Assembly: GCA_045596365.1 (NCBI GenBank)
Contig: JAZOCE010000012.1
Span: 1 to 64,000, forward strand
Direction: 5' to 3'
DNA length: 64,000 bases
DNA from: RGIG4079 sp045596365
GTDB lineage: Bacteria; Bacteroidota; Bacteroidia; Bacteroidales; Muribaculaceae
Below the pieces are notes generated by a model. It made no database searches. It was not told the origin of the DNA and saw only the letters and a program-made list of their open reading frames with translations. The position numbers and the translations under genes are program-made. Shown here one piece after another: positions 8,835 through 17,959 of the stretch (its first letter is position 1; every line of letters begins with the position of its first letter).

Positions 8835-9509
8835 TCATTTTAGTAAGTCAGGACGTAGGCGACGAGTGCGGTCAAGAGCTTGTTCATGTTTCCACTCGTC
8901 GATACGTGCTTGGTGGCCGGAGAGAAGTATGTCGGGCACGCGCCAGCCGTTGTATTCTGCCGGGCGAGTATATACCGGAGGAGCCAAGAGATTGTCTTGG
9001 AATGAGTCGCTGAGGGCACTCTGCTCGTCACCAATGGCTCCGGGTATGAGTCGCACTATGGCATCGGTGATGATTGCAGCCGGTAGTTCTCCACCGGTGA
9101 GGACATAGTCGCCGATTGTGATCTCTTTAGTAATGAGATGTTCACGTATTCGATAGTCGATGCCTTTGTAGTGTCCGCAAAGGATGATGATATTGTCAAG
9201 CATAGATAGGCTGTTGGCCATTGATTGATTGAATGTTTCTCCATCGGGAGTAGTAAAGATAACCTCATCATACTTTCGCAGGCTTTTGAGATGGGAAATT
9301 GCTCTATCAATGGGTTCTATTTGCATCACCATTCCAGCTTCACCACCAAAAGGATAGTCATCGACTTTGCGGTGCTTATTGGTCGAATAGTCACGCAGAT
9401 TGTGAACAACAATCTCGGCAAGACCTTTGTCTTGTGCACGTTTGAGAATAGAACAACTAAGTGGCGATTCCAACATCTCAGGTAATACAGTCAAAATATC
9501 TATTCGCAT
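8835..9509 (-). CDS. trmD: tRNA (guanine(37)-N1)-methyltransferase TrmD
   Basis: TrmD methylates N1 of G37 in tRNAs reading CNN codons and guards against +1 frameshifting. The 224-residue length is usual. Diagnostic parts are the N-terminal MRIDILTVLPEM, the DDYPFGGEAGMVMQ segment (residues 50-63), and the trefoil-knot SAM pocket containing GHYKGIDYR (112-120) and IGDYVLTGGELPA (132-144). The gene faces the tRNA-Lys unit, with the tRNA terminator between them. It has its own canonical promoter 26 bases upstream. Confidence 0.97.
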   Translation of the reverse strand: MRIDILTVLPEMLESPLSCSILKRAQDKGLAEIVVHNLRDYSTNKHRKVDDYPFGGEAGMVMQIEPIDRAISHLKSLRKYDEVIFTTPDGETFNQSMANSLSMLDNIIILCGHYKGIDYRIREHLITKEITIGDYVLTGGELPAAIITDAIVRLIPGAIGDEQSALSDSFQDNLLAPPVYTRPAEYNGWRVPDILLSGHQARIDEWKHEQALDRTRRLRPDLLK

Positions 9510-9534
9510 ATGTAAAATATTCAGTTTTGTTAGA

Positions 9535-9566
9535 CAAAGATAGTGAATGCCATCAAAAAAATCAAA
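9535..9566 (-). promoter_or_regulatory. Promoter of trmD (TTTG-N20-TATCTTTG)
   Basis: On the minus strand, TTTG (9566-9563) and TATCTTTG (9542-9535) are separated by 20 bases. The start codon of trmD is at 9509. Confidence 0.72.
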
Positions 9567-9962
9567 AGAACTAAGAATGGCAGTGGTGGTTGACTATACA
9601 TTAATATATAGGACTGATTTTGTGATATGGTTGTTGACGAAAAGAGAGTGTGAAAAAATATTTAGATTTGCAAAATAGCATAAATAAAAACTAATAAAAT
9701 AGCTTTATTCTAAATTATTGTATTAGATTTGTATGAAATATAGTGGATAGATGTGGCTATTCGCGATATTGGCGCTATATGATAGTTAAAACTAAGTGTC
9801 AGAAATGAACCTTGAGATGTAGGCATACCATGAAAATTATCCATGAAATGCTGTTAAAAAAATTAAAAGGGATTAGATTAAAATGCTTGATTTTGACATA
9901 TTTAGTGCAAATAAAATATGCAAGTGATAAATAACCTTGAATATAAACAAATTAAAGTAATT
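9567..9962 (+). other. Leader region upstream of the SusC operon
   Basis: About 400 bases without a convincing gene. The octamer TAGATTTG, which fits the -7 consensus, occurs at 9663-9670 and again at 9724-9731, but neither has a well-placed -33 TTTG. If either is used, the SusC mRNA carries a leader of about 220-290 bases. A 34-codon reading frame (9830-9934) and an in-frame upstream ATG for SusC (9918) lie inside it. I see no terminator, riboswitch or tRNA-like fold. Confidence 0.4.
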
Positions 9963-12900
9963 ATGAAAAAACAGCTATTGCTTCTGTTATTTTCCCTCTT
10001 TGCGGTAGTGGGTTATGCCCGCACCGTAACAGGTACAGTTACGTCTGCCGCTGATGGTGAGCCATTAATTGGTGTAACCGTTATGGTGAAAGGTGGTACC
10101 GGTGTTGCAACCGACTTTGATGGGAAATACTCGGTGGAAGTTCCTGACGACAAAGCAGTCTTGAACTTTAGTTATGTGGGTATGAACCCCATGAGTGTTA
10201 CTGTAGGCTCTCGTAGCGTTGTTGACGTTCAAATGTCAGAAAACTCAACAGTGCTTGAAGAAGTTGTTGTAACAGCGATGGGACAAGTACAAGAGAAGAA
10301 AAAACTTAACTTCGCTGTACAAGCCCTAAACTCTGATGAAGTTACTGCCGGTCAATCGGCCAACTTCGTAAATACTCTACAAGGTAAAGTTGCCGGTGTG
10401 CAAGTAGGTTTGGCCGGTGGTTCTCCTAACTCATCTTCTCAAATTATCGTTCGTGCGATTTCATCAATCAACTCATCTCAAAACAATGAGCCATTGTTTG
10501 TAATCGATGGTATGCCTGTTCGTGGTGGAGCTGCTTCTGCTGCCGACATCAACCCTAACGATATCGAAACAATGTCAGTCCTTAAAGGTGCTGCTGCATC
10601 AGCTCTTTATGGTCAAGAAGGTGCCAATGGTGTTATCTTGATTACAACAAAGAGCGGAAAACAAGGCACTGTGTCAGTTACAGCGAGTGGAGGATGGGAA
10701 ATTTCAGAAGTTGCTCGTACTCCAGAAATTCAAAATAAATATATTGCCGGAGGTAGTGGTATTTATGTAACTAATGCTAATGGCGGTTTTGGCCCATTGT
10801 TGAGAGACGAGGACACTGTATATGATAACGTTGGTGATTTCCTTGGCACAGGATTTATGCAAAAATACGACTTGTCAATTTCAGGTGGTAATGAGAAATT
10901 CTCGGCATATGCATCTGCCAACTACATGGAAAACGAAGGCGTAGTTCATAATGACTATAGAAAACGTCTTGGCGTTTATGTAAAAGGTGATTTCAACCCA
11001 TCAGATAAAGTGAAAATCTCTTTATCAACAAACTATATTGACACTAAATCACGCAGTTTTGGTAACTCAATGTCTACTGTATATGGTTGGGCAATTAATC
11101 GCGATATGTCTGATTATCGTTTAGCTGATGGTATGCCTAATTGGGAATGTCGTTATGATGCATGGGATGAGTTGACAGCAGAACAACGCCTTAATGCAGG
11201 AACTTCTCCATATTATAGCTTGTACATGGATGATGCTGAAGCTCAATCAACACGTGTGATCCTTAACGGACAAATCTCATATGAACCAATCAAGAACTTA
11301 GTATTCACAGGTAAGATTGGTTACGATAAAGCTCACTCAATGACTGAGTCAATTTCTCATCCTCGTTTCTATGACGAAGAATTTACTCAAGAAGAACATG
11401 ACAAATTTAAAGGAGACTTGAAAGATCGTTTAGGTTCACTAAGTTTTGCTTCTTCTCGTAGTGATCGTTTAACAGCTCAATTGACAGGTAACTACTATTG
11501 GAAGATTAATGATATATTTAATCTAAACTTCTTCCTAGGAGCTGAGTACTCAGAACAAAATGGTATCTCTTCTTCTTTGGGTGGTCGTGACTTTATCCTT
11601 GGTGGAGATTTCTTCGCATTGGAAAATCTTAACCCAGACTGGTTGTTCTTGAGCGACCTTGGTTTGAGCCACTCTCACAGAAATAAATTTGGCTACTTTG
11701 GTGAAATTCGTTTTGATTACAAAGGTATGGCACAAATGTCTGTAACAGGACGTGTGGACGGATCTTCAACATTGCGTCAAGCTATTGAACCTGTTTACTT
11801 CTATCCTTCAGTTACTGCCGGTGTAATTTTCTCAGAATTGTTTAAATTGCAAAACGACTGGTTTGACTATGGTAAAATCCGTGGTAACTGGGCTAAAGTA
11901 GGTAAGGACGCACCTGCTAACTTGTTTAATAAATCATATAAACAATGGTCATCATTCCCCGATGGTGGTTTCGGTGTCGATGCAACTCTTTCAACAGCAT
12001 CTCCAACACTTGAGCCTGAAATGACTACATCATGGGAAATTGGTGCTGACTTGCGTTTCTTCAAATCTCGTACTCGTTTGGATGTTGCATACTATTCAAC
12101 AAAAGTTGACAACCAAATCATCACAATGCGTGTTTCTCCATCATCAGGTATGATTCTTCAAACATTCAATAGTGGTCAAGTTGAAAACTATGGTATTGAA
12201 GCAACTTTTGCACAAGACATCTTGCAAACAAAAGATTTCCAATGGACAGCAAATCTAAACTTTGGTCTTAATAGAGGTCGTTTGCGCAAATTGCCTGGAG
12301 ATCAAATCGAATATCTTGCAACTCAATTGAGTAATGACTTCTATTGCGCTGCACTTGTAGGAGGATCTACTACTACAATGGTTGGTAAAGACTATGCAAG
12401 AACAGAAAGTGGCGATGTTCTTATCGATGAAAATGGTTATCCTATCATATCTTCAAACAAGAACAATCACCTAGGAGATCGTGAGCCTGATTTCTTGTTA
12501 GGAGTAGGATCTACATTCACTTGGAAAGACCTTTCTCTTTCATTCTTGATAGACGGTCGTTGTGGTGGTGATGTTTACAACTACACAGGTCGTGGTTTAG
12601 TGAGCAATGGTCAAAGCCATTTTTGGGAAAAATATAGAAACCGCAAGGTTATATTTAATGGTGTTGTAGATAATGGAGATGGAACTTATCGTCCAAATAC
12701 AACTCCTGTAATTCTTGATAGCCAAACAAGTTCAGTATACTTCCATGGTGTAACTTCTAACTTCATTGAAGATGGATCTTATATTCGTTTGAGCTATGTA
12801 ACTCTTTCTTATGACTTTGGTAAATTGATGAAGAAATTAGGCTCAGGCAACCCAATCAAGGGTTTACGCGCTTCTTTGACAGGACGTAACCTACTTCTTT

Positions 12901-13031
12901 TGACAAAATATACCGGAGCTGATCCTCAAATTATGTCAGGAGCTACAAGTGGTATTGGTACTATGGGTATTGATAACTATAGTATCCCATCAACTCGTAA
13001 CTTCAATCTTAATGTTAACGTAACATTCTAA
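9963..13031 (+). CDS. SusC/RagA-family TonB-linked outer membrane transporter
   Basis: SusC-type proteins form the TonB-energised barrel that imports glycan oligomers or peptides together with a SusD lid. From the ATG at 9963 the product is 1022 residues, the usual size. It has a signal peptide (residues 1-19), a carboxypeptidase-regulatory-like domain (about 20-100, starting VTGTVTSAADGEPLIGV), a TonB-box-like stretch (VLEEVVVTAMG) and a plug with the family motif DIETMSVLKGAAASALYG followed by ANGVILITTKSG. The rest is barrel strands. An upstream in-frame ATG at 9918 would add 15 polar residues before the signal peptide and is less likely. The SusD partner starts 6 bases after the stop. Codon choice (CGT, AAC, TTC) looks more biased than in flanking genes, suggesting strong expression. 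Confidence 0.95.
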   Translation: MKKQLLLLLFSLFAVVGYARTVTGTVTSAADGEPLIGVTVMVKGGTGVATDFDGKYSVEVPDDKAVLNFSYVGMNPMSVTVGSRSVVDVQMSENSTVLEEVVVTAMGQVQEKKKLNFAVQALNSDEVTAGQSANFVNTLQGKVAGVQVGLAGGSPNSSSQIIVRAISSINSSQNNEPLFVIDGMPVRGGAASAADINPNDIETMSVLKGAAASALYGQEGANGVILITTKSGKQGTVSVTASGGWEISEVARTPEIQNKYIAGGSGIYVTNANGGFGPLLRDEDTVYDNVGDFLGTGFMQKYDLSISGGNEKFSAYASANYMENEGVVHNDYRKRLGVYVKGDFNPSDKVKISLSTNYIDTKSRSFGNSMSTVYGWAINRDMSDYRLADGMPNWECRYDAWDELTAEQRLNAGTSPYYSLYMDDAEAQSTRVILNGQISYEPIKNLVFTGKIGYDKAHSMTESISHPRFYDEEFTQEEHDKFKGDLKDRLGSLSFASSRSDRLTAQLTGNYYWKINDIFNLNFFLGAEYSEQNGISSSLGGRDFILGGDFFALENLNPDWLFLSDLGLSHSHRNKFGYFGEIRFDYKGMAQMSVTGRVDGSSTLRQAIEPVYFYPSVTAGVIFSELFKLQNDWFDYGKIRGNWAKVGKDAPANLFNKSYKQWSSFPDGGFGVDATLSTASPTLEPEMTTSWEIGADLRFFKSRTRLDVAYYSTKVDNQIITMRVSPSSGMILQTFNSGQVENYGIEATFAQDILQTKDFQWTANLNFGLNRGRLRKLPGDQIEYLATQLSNDFYCAALVGGSTTTMVGKDYARTESGDVLIDENGYPIISSNKNNHLGDREPDFLLGVGSTFTWKDLSLSFLIDGRCGGDVYNYTGRGLVSNGQSHFWEKYRNRKVIFNGVVDNGDGTYRPNTTPVILDSQTSSVYFHGVTSNFIEDGSYIRLSYVTLSYDFGKLMKKLGSGNPIKGLRASLTGRNLLLLTKYTGADPQIMSGATSGIGTMGIDNYSIPSTRNFNLNVNVTF

Positions 13032-13037
13032 TAGGCT

Positions 13038-14900
13038 ATGAATAAGTTTAAATTATTTTCAATATTATCGTTGGGCTTTCTCTTCGGAATGTCGTTGACA
13101 AGTTGCGAAGATACACTTGCTGATAACGTAAATGTGGATAAAGCTCACACAAACACTGCCGATCAAGGTCTTCCTGTAGTTGTGTTCTATGCACAACAAA
13201 CAGTTTATGACCACTCTGAATATAACGTGTTCTTGTCTCAATGTTTGACAACAATGGGGAAAGCACAAGTTACTGGTCTTCCTTACAGAAGTGGTTGGGA
13301 GTTCTTGAACATTAACCGTCACCCACAATGGCGTCGCCATTTCTATGATATCGGTGTTAATGTAAAAGAATTGATAGAAAATTCTCAATCAATCGGTTCT
13401 CCTAACTATGAATTGATAGGGCGTACAATCCGTTTGATGTCAACTCAATTGACAACAGATGCATTTGGTGATATGCCATTGACAGAAGTATATTTGTCAA
13501 ATACTCCTAAGTATGACTCTCAAGCTTCTATCTATCAATGGATGTTTGATGAAGCAGAAGCATTGCTTCAAATGTATGAAGATCCTGCTATAGTAAATGC
13601 TGAAGGTAATCGCATGATAGATGTTGTTCAAGATCGCGTTTATGCAGGTGATTTAAACAAATGGAAAGGTCTTGTATATGCAATCAAGGCACGTCTATTG
13701 CTTCGTCACATTCCTAACGTAGATCGTTCATCAGCGATGTGTCAAAAAGTAATTGATTGCGCTCAAAAGGCAATCGACACATGGCGCACAGGCGATTTGA
13801 TGTATGGCGAATGGTTTGGTAACGAACCACGTTATAAATTTGATGGCGGTTCTGGCGAACAAAACTGTCCATGGGGAGAAGCTATGCCAAAGATTAACTC
13901 TTGGGAATCACGCGACAATGCATTGACATCGGCAGTTCCTTCTAAGTTCTTGATTCAAGATTGTATGGGTGTAATAAATCCCGGTAATGAAACGAAACAA
14001 GGATTCTTTGATGGTGGTAATGCCTATGGTGCTGACCCACGTCTATACTTGTTATTTGTTCCTCAAGAAGGTCCTATTTCTGCATCAAATGAGAACAAAC
14101 AAGTAATGATGCGTTACTTGGAAAACAATATTGGAGCAGGTACAACTTTCAAACAAGCACATTATCCTGTATTATATGCCGGTGCTTATGCAAGGAATGA
14201 TGGATACAACCCAATCTTCACTATGGAAGAATTGTATTTCATGCAAGCTGAAGCATATTATTGGATGGGAGATAAAGCAAAAGCATGTGCTCTTGCAAAA
14301 GAGGCTACAACTTGGAATATCCAACGCCACCTTGATCGTTTCCAAGCTGACAATGCTGGTTTCTATCCAGGTTCTGGTAACTTGCCAGCTAAGGTAGCTG
14401 TAATTGATAACATGAATAAGCAACGTTATGAACGTGTAGTAAAAGCGTTCTTGGATAATGAAGGTACAGCTAATACTAAAGCGTGTGACCAAATCGGGAA
14501 CAAACATTGGTTCTTTGACGAAACAGAGTACACATTGTCAGACTTGATGATCCAAAAATGGATTGCAATGTATATGCAACCGGAACAATGGACTGACATG
14601 CGTCGTTACCACTATAGCAATAACCGTAATGGTTATGGTATTGGTAATGCAAATGAAATCGTTTATCCTTCACTTCGTCGTCCTTATAACTTGTATTCAG
14701 CATATTGGGTAGATGGTTTGACTGACGAGCAAAAAGAAAACACTTGGATTCAACGTTTGAATTATGACCCTCAAACTGAGGATATCTATAATATGAATGA
14801 AGTAGTGAGAGTGGGTGCATATAAGAATCCAGATTGGTTGAAGAAACCTATGAACTGGGCTCTTGATTATGGCGTTCGCACATCACTTACTGCAGAATAA
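13038..14900 (+). CDS. SusD/RagB-family (SusD-like_2) nutrient-binding lipoprotein
   Basis: The surface lid and binding protein that pairs with SusC. The lipoprotein signal ends in LTSC (Cys23). The pattern fits the SusD-like_2 branch: an early helix with TMGK, the GDLNKWKGLVYAIKARLLLR helix about residues 207-226, and FTMEELYFMQAEAYYWMGD near residue 400, a TPR-type helix conserved across SusD proteins. At 620 residues it is on the long side for the family. It lies 6 bases after the SusC stop, the standard paired arrangement. The ligand cannot be read from sequence; the downstream enzymes suggest a glycan. Confidence 0.92.
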   Translation: MNKFKLFSILSLGFLFGMSLTSCEDTLADNVNVDKAHTNTADQGLPVVVFYAQQTVYDHSEYNVFLSQCLTTMGKAQVTGLPYRSGWEFLNINRHPQWRRHFYDIGVNVKELIENSQSIGSPNYELIGRTIRLMSTQLTTDAFGDMPLTEVYLSNTPKYDSQASIYQWMFDEAEALLQMYEDPAIVNAEGNRMIDVVQDRVYAGDLNKWKGLVYAIKARLLLRHIPNVDRSSAMCQKVIDCAQKAIDTWRTGDLMYGEWFGNEPRYKFDGGSGEQNCPWGEAMPKINSWESRDNALTSAVPSKFLIQDCMGVINPGNETKQGFFDGGNAYGADPRLYLLFVPQEGPISASNENKQVMMRYLENNIGAGTTFKQAHYPVLYAGAYARNDGYNPIFTMEELYFMQAEAYYWMGDKAKACALAKEATTWNIQRHLDRFQADNAGFYPGSGNLPAKVAVIDNMNKQRYERVVKAFLDNEGTANTKACDQIGNKHWFFDETEYTLSDLMIQKWIAMYMQPEQWTDMRRYHYSNNRNGYGIGNANEIVYPSLRRPYNLYSAYWVDGLTDEQKENTWIQRLNYDPQTEDIYNMNEVVRVGAYKNPDWLKKPMNWALDYGVRTSLTAE

Positions 14901-14923
14901 TTAATTCGAAGAGTAATTCAAAA

Positions 14924-16075
14924 ATGAAATTATCAATTATGAAAATACAATTTAAATTAGGAATAGTGGCTTTAGGTCTTCTTGCATTTAGCTCATGTGA
15001 GAAGAATGACCCAATGGCAGACAATATGCAAATAGGTGAATATGTCCCTACTGCATATTGGGAAGTTGGATCAACCGCATGTAAAGCCGGAGAAACTTTC
15101 TCTTTTAGCGGAAAGTATTGGACAGAAGAAGGATATACACCCGATCACTCGGAAGTGTGGTATTCTGTTGTGCGCTCACAAGAATCATCAGCTTCAGTTA
15201 AATTGGCAGGTACTTTGTTAAGTTATACCAAAGCAGTTGCAGAAGAAGATACAGTGAGAACTTCTCAATCAATCGCATCTTATCCTCATGCTGATGCAGT
15301 ATGGGATGGATATGAATTTGTAATTACTGGCGTTGTTCCCACATCAAGCACTTTGGCTCCATTAAAATGGGCTCCTAAAGAATGGGATGATGTTGCTGTT
15401 GACCGCTTTAATTCATATTTCCCTGCAGGATTTGAAGCAGAATTTAAACAAGAAGTAAAAGATCTTATTGTTCAAGATGCTTATTATTCAGCTCTTCGCA
15501 AGGTATTCTGTGATTATCCTTTCTCAAATGAACAAGTGAGTGCGATTAACGCTGAATTTGGTGTGAATCTGCCTCTTTTGACCGATGAAATACTTGCTGA
15601 TGAGGATCCTCAAGCCGCTGTTACATATAAGAGCGATTTGTGGTACACTACAACATCTTCAGATGAGAAACCTGTTATTGTTGCATATTATTACACAACA
15701 ATAGCTGAAGATGGAACATCGGTAATCAATCGAGTAGAGAAAGATGTAGTAACTACTGATGATAAGGGAAATGCAATTTTCCAAAATGGAGAAAATGCTA
15801 TTAAAGTTTATCCTATCTATGACTCTGCAGAATGGGTGCTATGTGTATACGATGATGATCAAGGAACTATCGTTTCAAAAGTTAAAGAGGAATATATCCC
15901 TGCTTTTGTTAAGTTGCTTGATGTAATCACATTTGATGAATGGATTGCTGATGGTACAGATGGTTATGCTATATCATTCAGTCGTAGCTATAGCTTGAAT
16001 GCTCGATTTAAAGTATATGACACTGCAGGTAATGAAGGTGTTGCTTATGACGCATATACAATTTCAGTCAACTAA
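14924..16075 (+). CDS. Surface lipoprotein of the Sus-like operon, family not recognised
   Basis: A lipoprotein with the lipobox FSSC (Cys25 from this ATG). A second ATG at 14939 gives a 20-residue signal and is equally plausible. The mature part (about 360 residues) is acidic and beta-rich, with an aromatic YWEVGSTACKAGETFSFSGKYW segment split by Gly that resembles a carbohydrate-binding or Ig-like start. I do not recognise a named domain. Its place between a SusD protein and a PKD lipoprotein is that of a SusE/SusF-like surface glycan-binding protein, which is a positional inference. It follows SusD by 23 bases and precedes the PKD lipoprotein by 18 bases, so one operon is likely. Confidence 0.75.
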   Translation: MKLSIMKIQFKLGIVALGLLAFSSCEKNDPMADNMQIGEYVPTAYWEVGSTACKAGETFSFSGKYWTEEGYTPDHSEVWYSVVRSQESSASVKLAGTLLSYTKAVAEEDTVRTSQSIASYPHADAVWDGYEFVITGVVPTSSTLAPLKWAPKEWDDVAVDRFNSYFPAGFEAEFKQEVKDLIVQDAYYSALRKVFCDYPFSNEQVSAINAEFGVNLPLLTDEILADEDPQAAVTYKSDLWYTTTSSDEKPVIVAYYYTTIAEDGTSVINRVEKDVVTTDDKGNAIFQNGENAIKVYPIYDSAEWVLCVYDDDQGTIVSKVKEEYIPAFVKLLDVITFDEWIADGTDGYAISFSRSYSLNARFKVYDTAGNEGVAYDAYTISVN

Positions 16076-16093
16076 TAAATAATTAACAGATAT

Positions 16094-17860
16094 ATGAGAA
16101 ATTTAATGAAATATGGTTTTATGGTCGCATTGGCAGTTGCTGCCGTAGGATGTGTTGACCAAGACCCAGAAATACACGATTTCCCTGCATCAGATGTTGA
16201 TTTTACATATAATGTGTCAGGAGATGATTATCTCGTTGATTATTATGTGGTTTCTTCAATCCAATTTACTAATATCTCTGAAAAAACAGGGACTGTAACT
16301 TGGTCTTTTGGGGATGGAAATACATCAAATGAGCCTAATCCTGTTTATAAATATACAAAAGCAGGTTTATATAATGTTACTCTTCAAATAGATGCAGCAG
16401 ATGGTAAATCATATAGTAAGACATATCCTATCTTGATTTATGACATTGTTCCACAATTGTCAATCGCTTCACAAAGCGATTCTATTATTGAGATTAACAA
16501 AACAACAATGTCTTTTAATTTGACATTGCCTAACCCTGAAGATTTGAAAGTTAAGTATGTGTGGACTTTGCCAGAAGGAACAACTTATGCCGATGGTTCA
16601 GAAGTACCTAACAATCAATTTATAGGTTATGGACAGAAGAATGAAGCCGGAGAATATGTAATTGATTATCCGGGTGAGTTGAAATTTAGACACATTGGGT
16701 CTCAACGCATTGATATTCAAACATGGTTTGATGTTGAGGGAGAAAATCGTCAATTGGAAGATGCTTATCTTAATGTACAAGTAGGTTGTAACTATGAAGC
16801 TCCTACATTGTATTATGCTGTTAAAGATGGCAACATTAAAGCTCTAAAGATTGTTGATGAAACAAAAGTTCCTGAAGGGACAAAAGTTCTTCCATACGAT
16901 ATGGGTGTAAGTTCAGGATCTATGCCAATGAATATCTGTTATGGTGCTTATGATGATCAACAATATATTTATATTCTTGATGCAGGTAAGCAATATTACT
17001 ATGTTAATGATGCTAACTCTGTGTTGGGTGATGGAAAAATCACTGCAATGGGAGTTGATGGCTCAAATGTGAACGTAGTTGTTTCAAATGAAGGTCAAGC
17101 TGCATTTATGGATCCATTCTGTGGATTTATCCATAATGGTGAACTCTATTATTCAGACCGTGGTAATGGTGTAAGTAAAGTAGCATTGAACGTGCGTGGA
17201 CAAAAAGAAACACAAGGATCAGATATTGCATTCCGTGGCTCTTATGTGTTCCAAAACAATTGGGTGACATACTACAATAATGGTATCGGTTATGGAGCCA
17301 TAACTATCGGACAATTTAAAGACTCAAAAGGTGTTTGGTGGTGGGGTAAGAACTACTCTGGAAACGGTATCTATCGCTTTAAAGACTCAGAAATTTACGG
17401 CTCACAATCTGAAGCTGAAGCAGCATTCAAAGCAAATGGTAACAAACATGCCTATGGCAAATTGTTATCAGGTATTAAATTGCGTACATTCACAATTGAT
17501 GAAAAGCGCAGTGCATTGTATGTATGGCGTATAGAACCTACAACTTCAGGTTTCTATCGTTATGATTTACCAGGTGATGCTGATGAAACTTCTGCAACTA
17601 AATTTACAAACTTTGTTAAGATGGCTGCTGATCCGGTAAATACAACTGCCGATGAGCAAGTTCACACAACTCAATTTGCATTGGATGAAACATCAGGCCG
17701 CGTTTATTTCTGTTTCCGTGCTGATAGTGGTGATGATTCAGGTATTGGTACCGGTATCGTTTATTATGATCCAGAAACAAAGAAATGTAAACGCTATGGA
17801 GAAACAAGTGATGCCGGTTTAGGTATTACAATTAATCCTACGCTTTCAAAACTATTCTAA
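16094..17860 (+). CDS. PKD-like domain surface lipoprotein
   Basis: A 588-residue lipoprotein (lipobox AVGC, Cys20). Residues of about 55-110 form a PKD domain with the hallmark WSFGDGNTSNEPNPVYKYTKAG split across two strands, followed by YNVTLQI. A second Ig/PKD-like segment follows, then from about residue 235 a beta-rich, Gly/Tyr-rich domain that may be a propeller. Proteins annotated PKD-like family lipoprotein recur in Sus-type operons of Bacteroidales, where they are taken to be surface glycan-binding or scaffold proteins. It is the last gene before a hairpin terminator at 17896. No catalytic motif is evident. Confidence 0.85.
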   Translation: MRNLMKYGFMVALAVAAVGCVDQDPEIHDFPASDVDFTYNVSGDDYLVDYYVVSSIQFTNISEKTGTVTWSFGDGNTSNEPNPVYKYTKAGLYNVTLQIDAADGKSYSKTYPILIYDIVPQLSIASQSDSIIEINKTTMSFNLTLPNPEDLKVKYVWTLPEGTTYADGSEVPNNQFIGYGQKNEAGEYVIDYPGELKFRHIGSQRIDIQTWFDVEGENRQLEDAYLNVQVGCNYEAPTLYYAVKDGNIKALKIVDETKVPEGTKVLPYDMGVSSGSMPMNICYGAYDDQQYIYILDAGKQYYYVNDANSVLGDGKITAMGVDGSNVNVVVSNEGQAAFMDPFCGFIHNGELYYSDRGNGVSKVALNVRGQKETQGSDIAFRGSYVFQNNWVTYYNNGIGYGAITIGQFKDSKGVWWWGKNYSGNGIYRFKDSEIYGSQSEAEAAFKANGNKHAYGKLLSGIKLRTFTIDEKRSALYVWRIEPTTSGFYRYDLPGDADETSATKFTNFVKMAADPVNTTADEQVHTTQFALDETSGRVYFCFRADSGDDSGIGTGIVYYDPETKKCKRYGETSDAGLGITINPTLSKLF

Positions 17861-17895
17861 AAATCAGTTAGATAGGTTTGAAATATCTTAAAATC

Positions 17896-17936
17896 AAGGG
17901 TAACTGCCGCTATCGAGGCGGTTACCTTTGTTTTTC
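17896..17936 (+). terminator. Terminator closing the Sus-like operon
   Basis: A stem of up to 13 bp (17896-17908 with 17917-17929, including two G-T pairs) has an 8-base loop and is followed by GTTTTTC. Its 3' arm contains a -7-like box for the next gene. Confidence 0.75.
17923..17930 (+). promoter_or_regulatory. Candidate -7 box (TACCTTTG) for the GHL10 gene
   Basis: TACCTTTG lies in the 3' arm of the preceding terminator, 30 bases before the ATG at 17960. A -33 TTTG is not seen at the right distance, so the call is tentative. Confidence 0.4.
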
Positions 17937-17959
17937 ACAAATAAACATCAATATAATTT

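Noticed and set aside
8705..9108. Plus-strand reading frames across tRNA-Lys and the trmD gene
   Set aside because: They run through the tRNA, its terminator and antisense to trmD; none has a recognisable protein pattern.
9830..9934. 34-codon frame in the SusC leader as a gene
   Set aside because: No start-site support, low complexity, and no recognisable peptide; kept only as a low-interest observation.
9918..9962. Upstream ATG extending SusC by 15 residues
   Set aside because: It would put a polar stretch ahead of an otherwise normal signal peptide; the ATG at 9963 is preferred.
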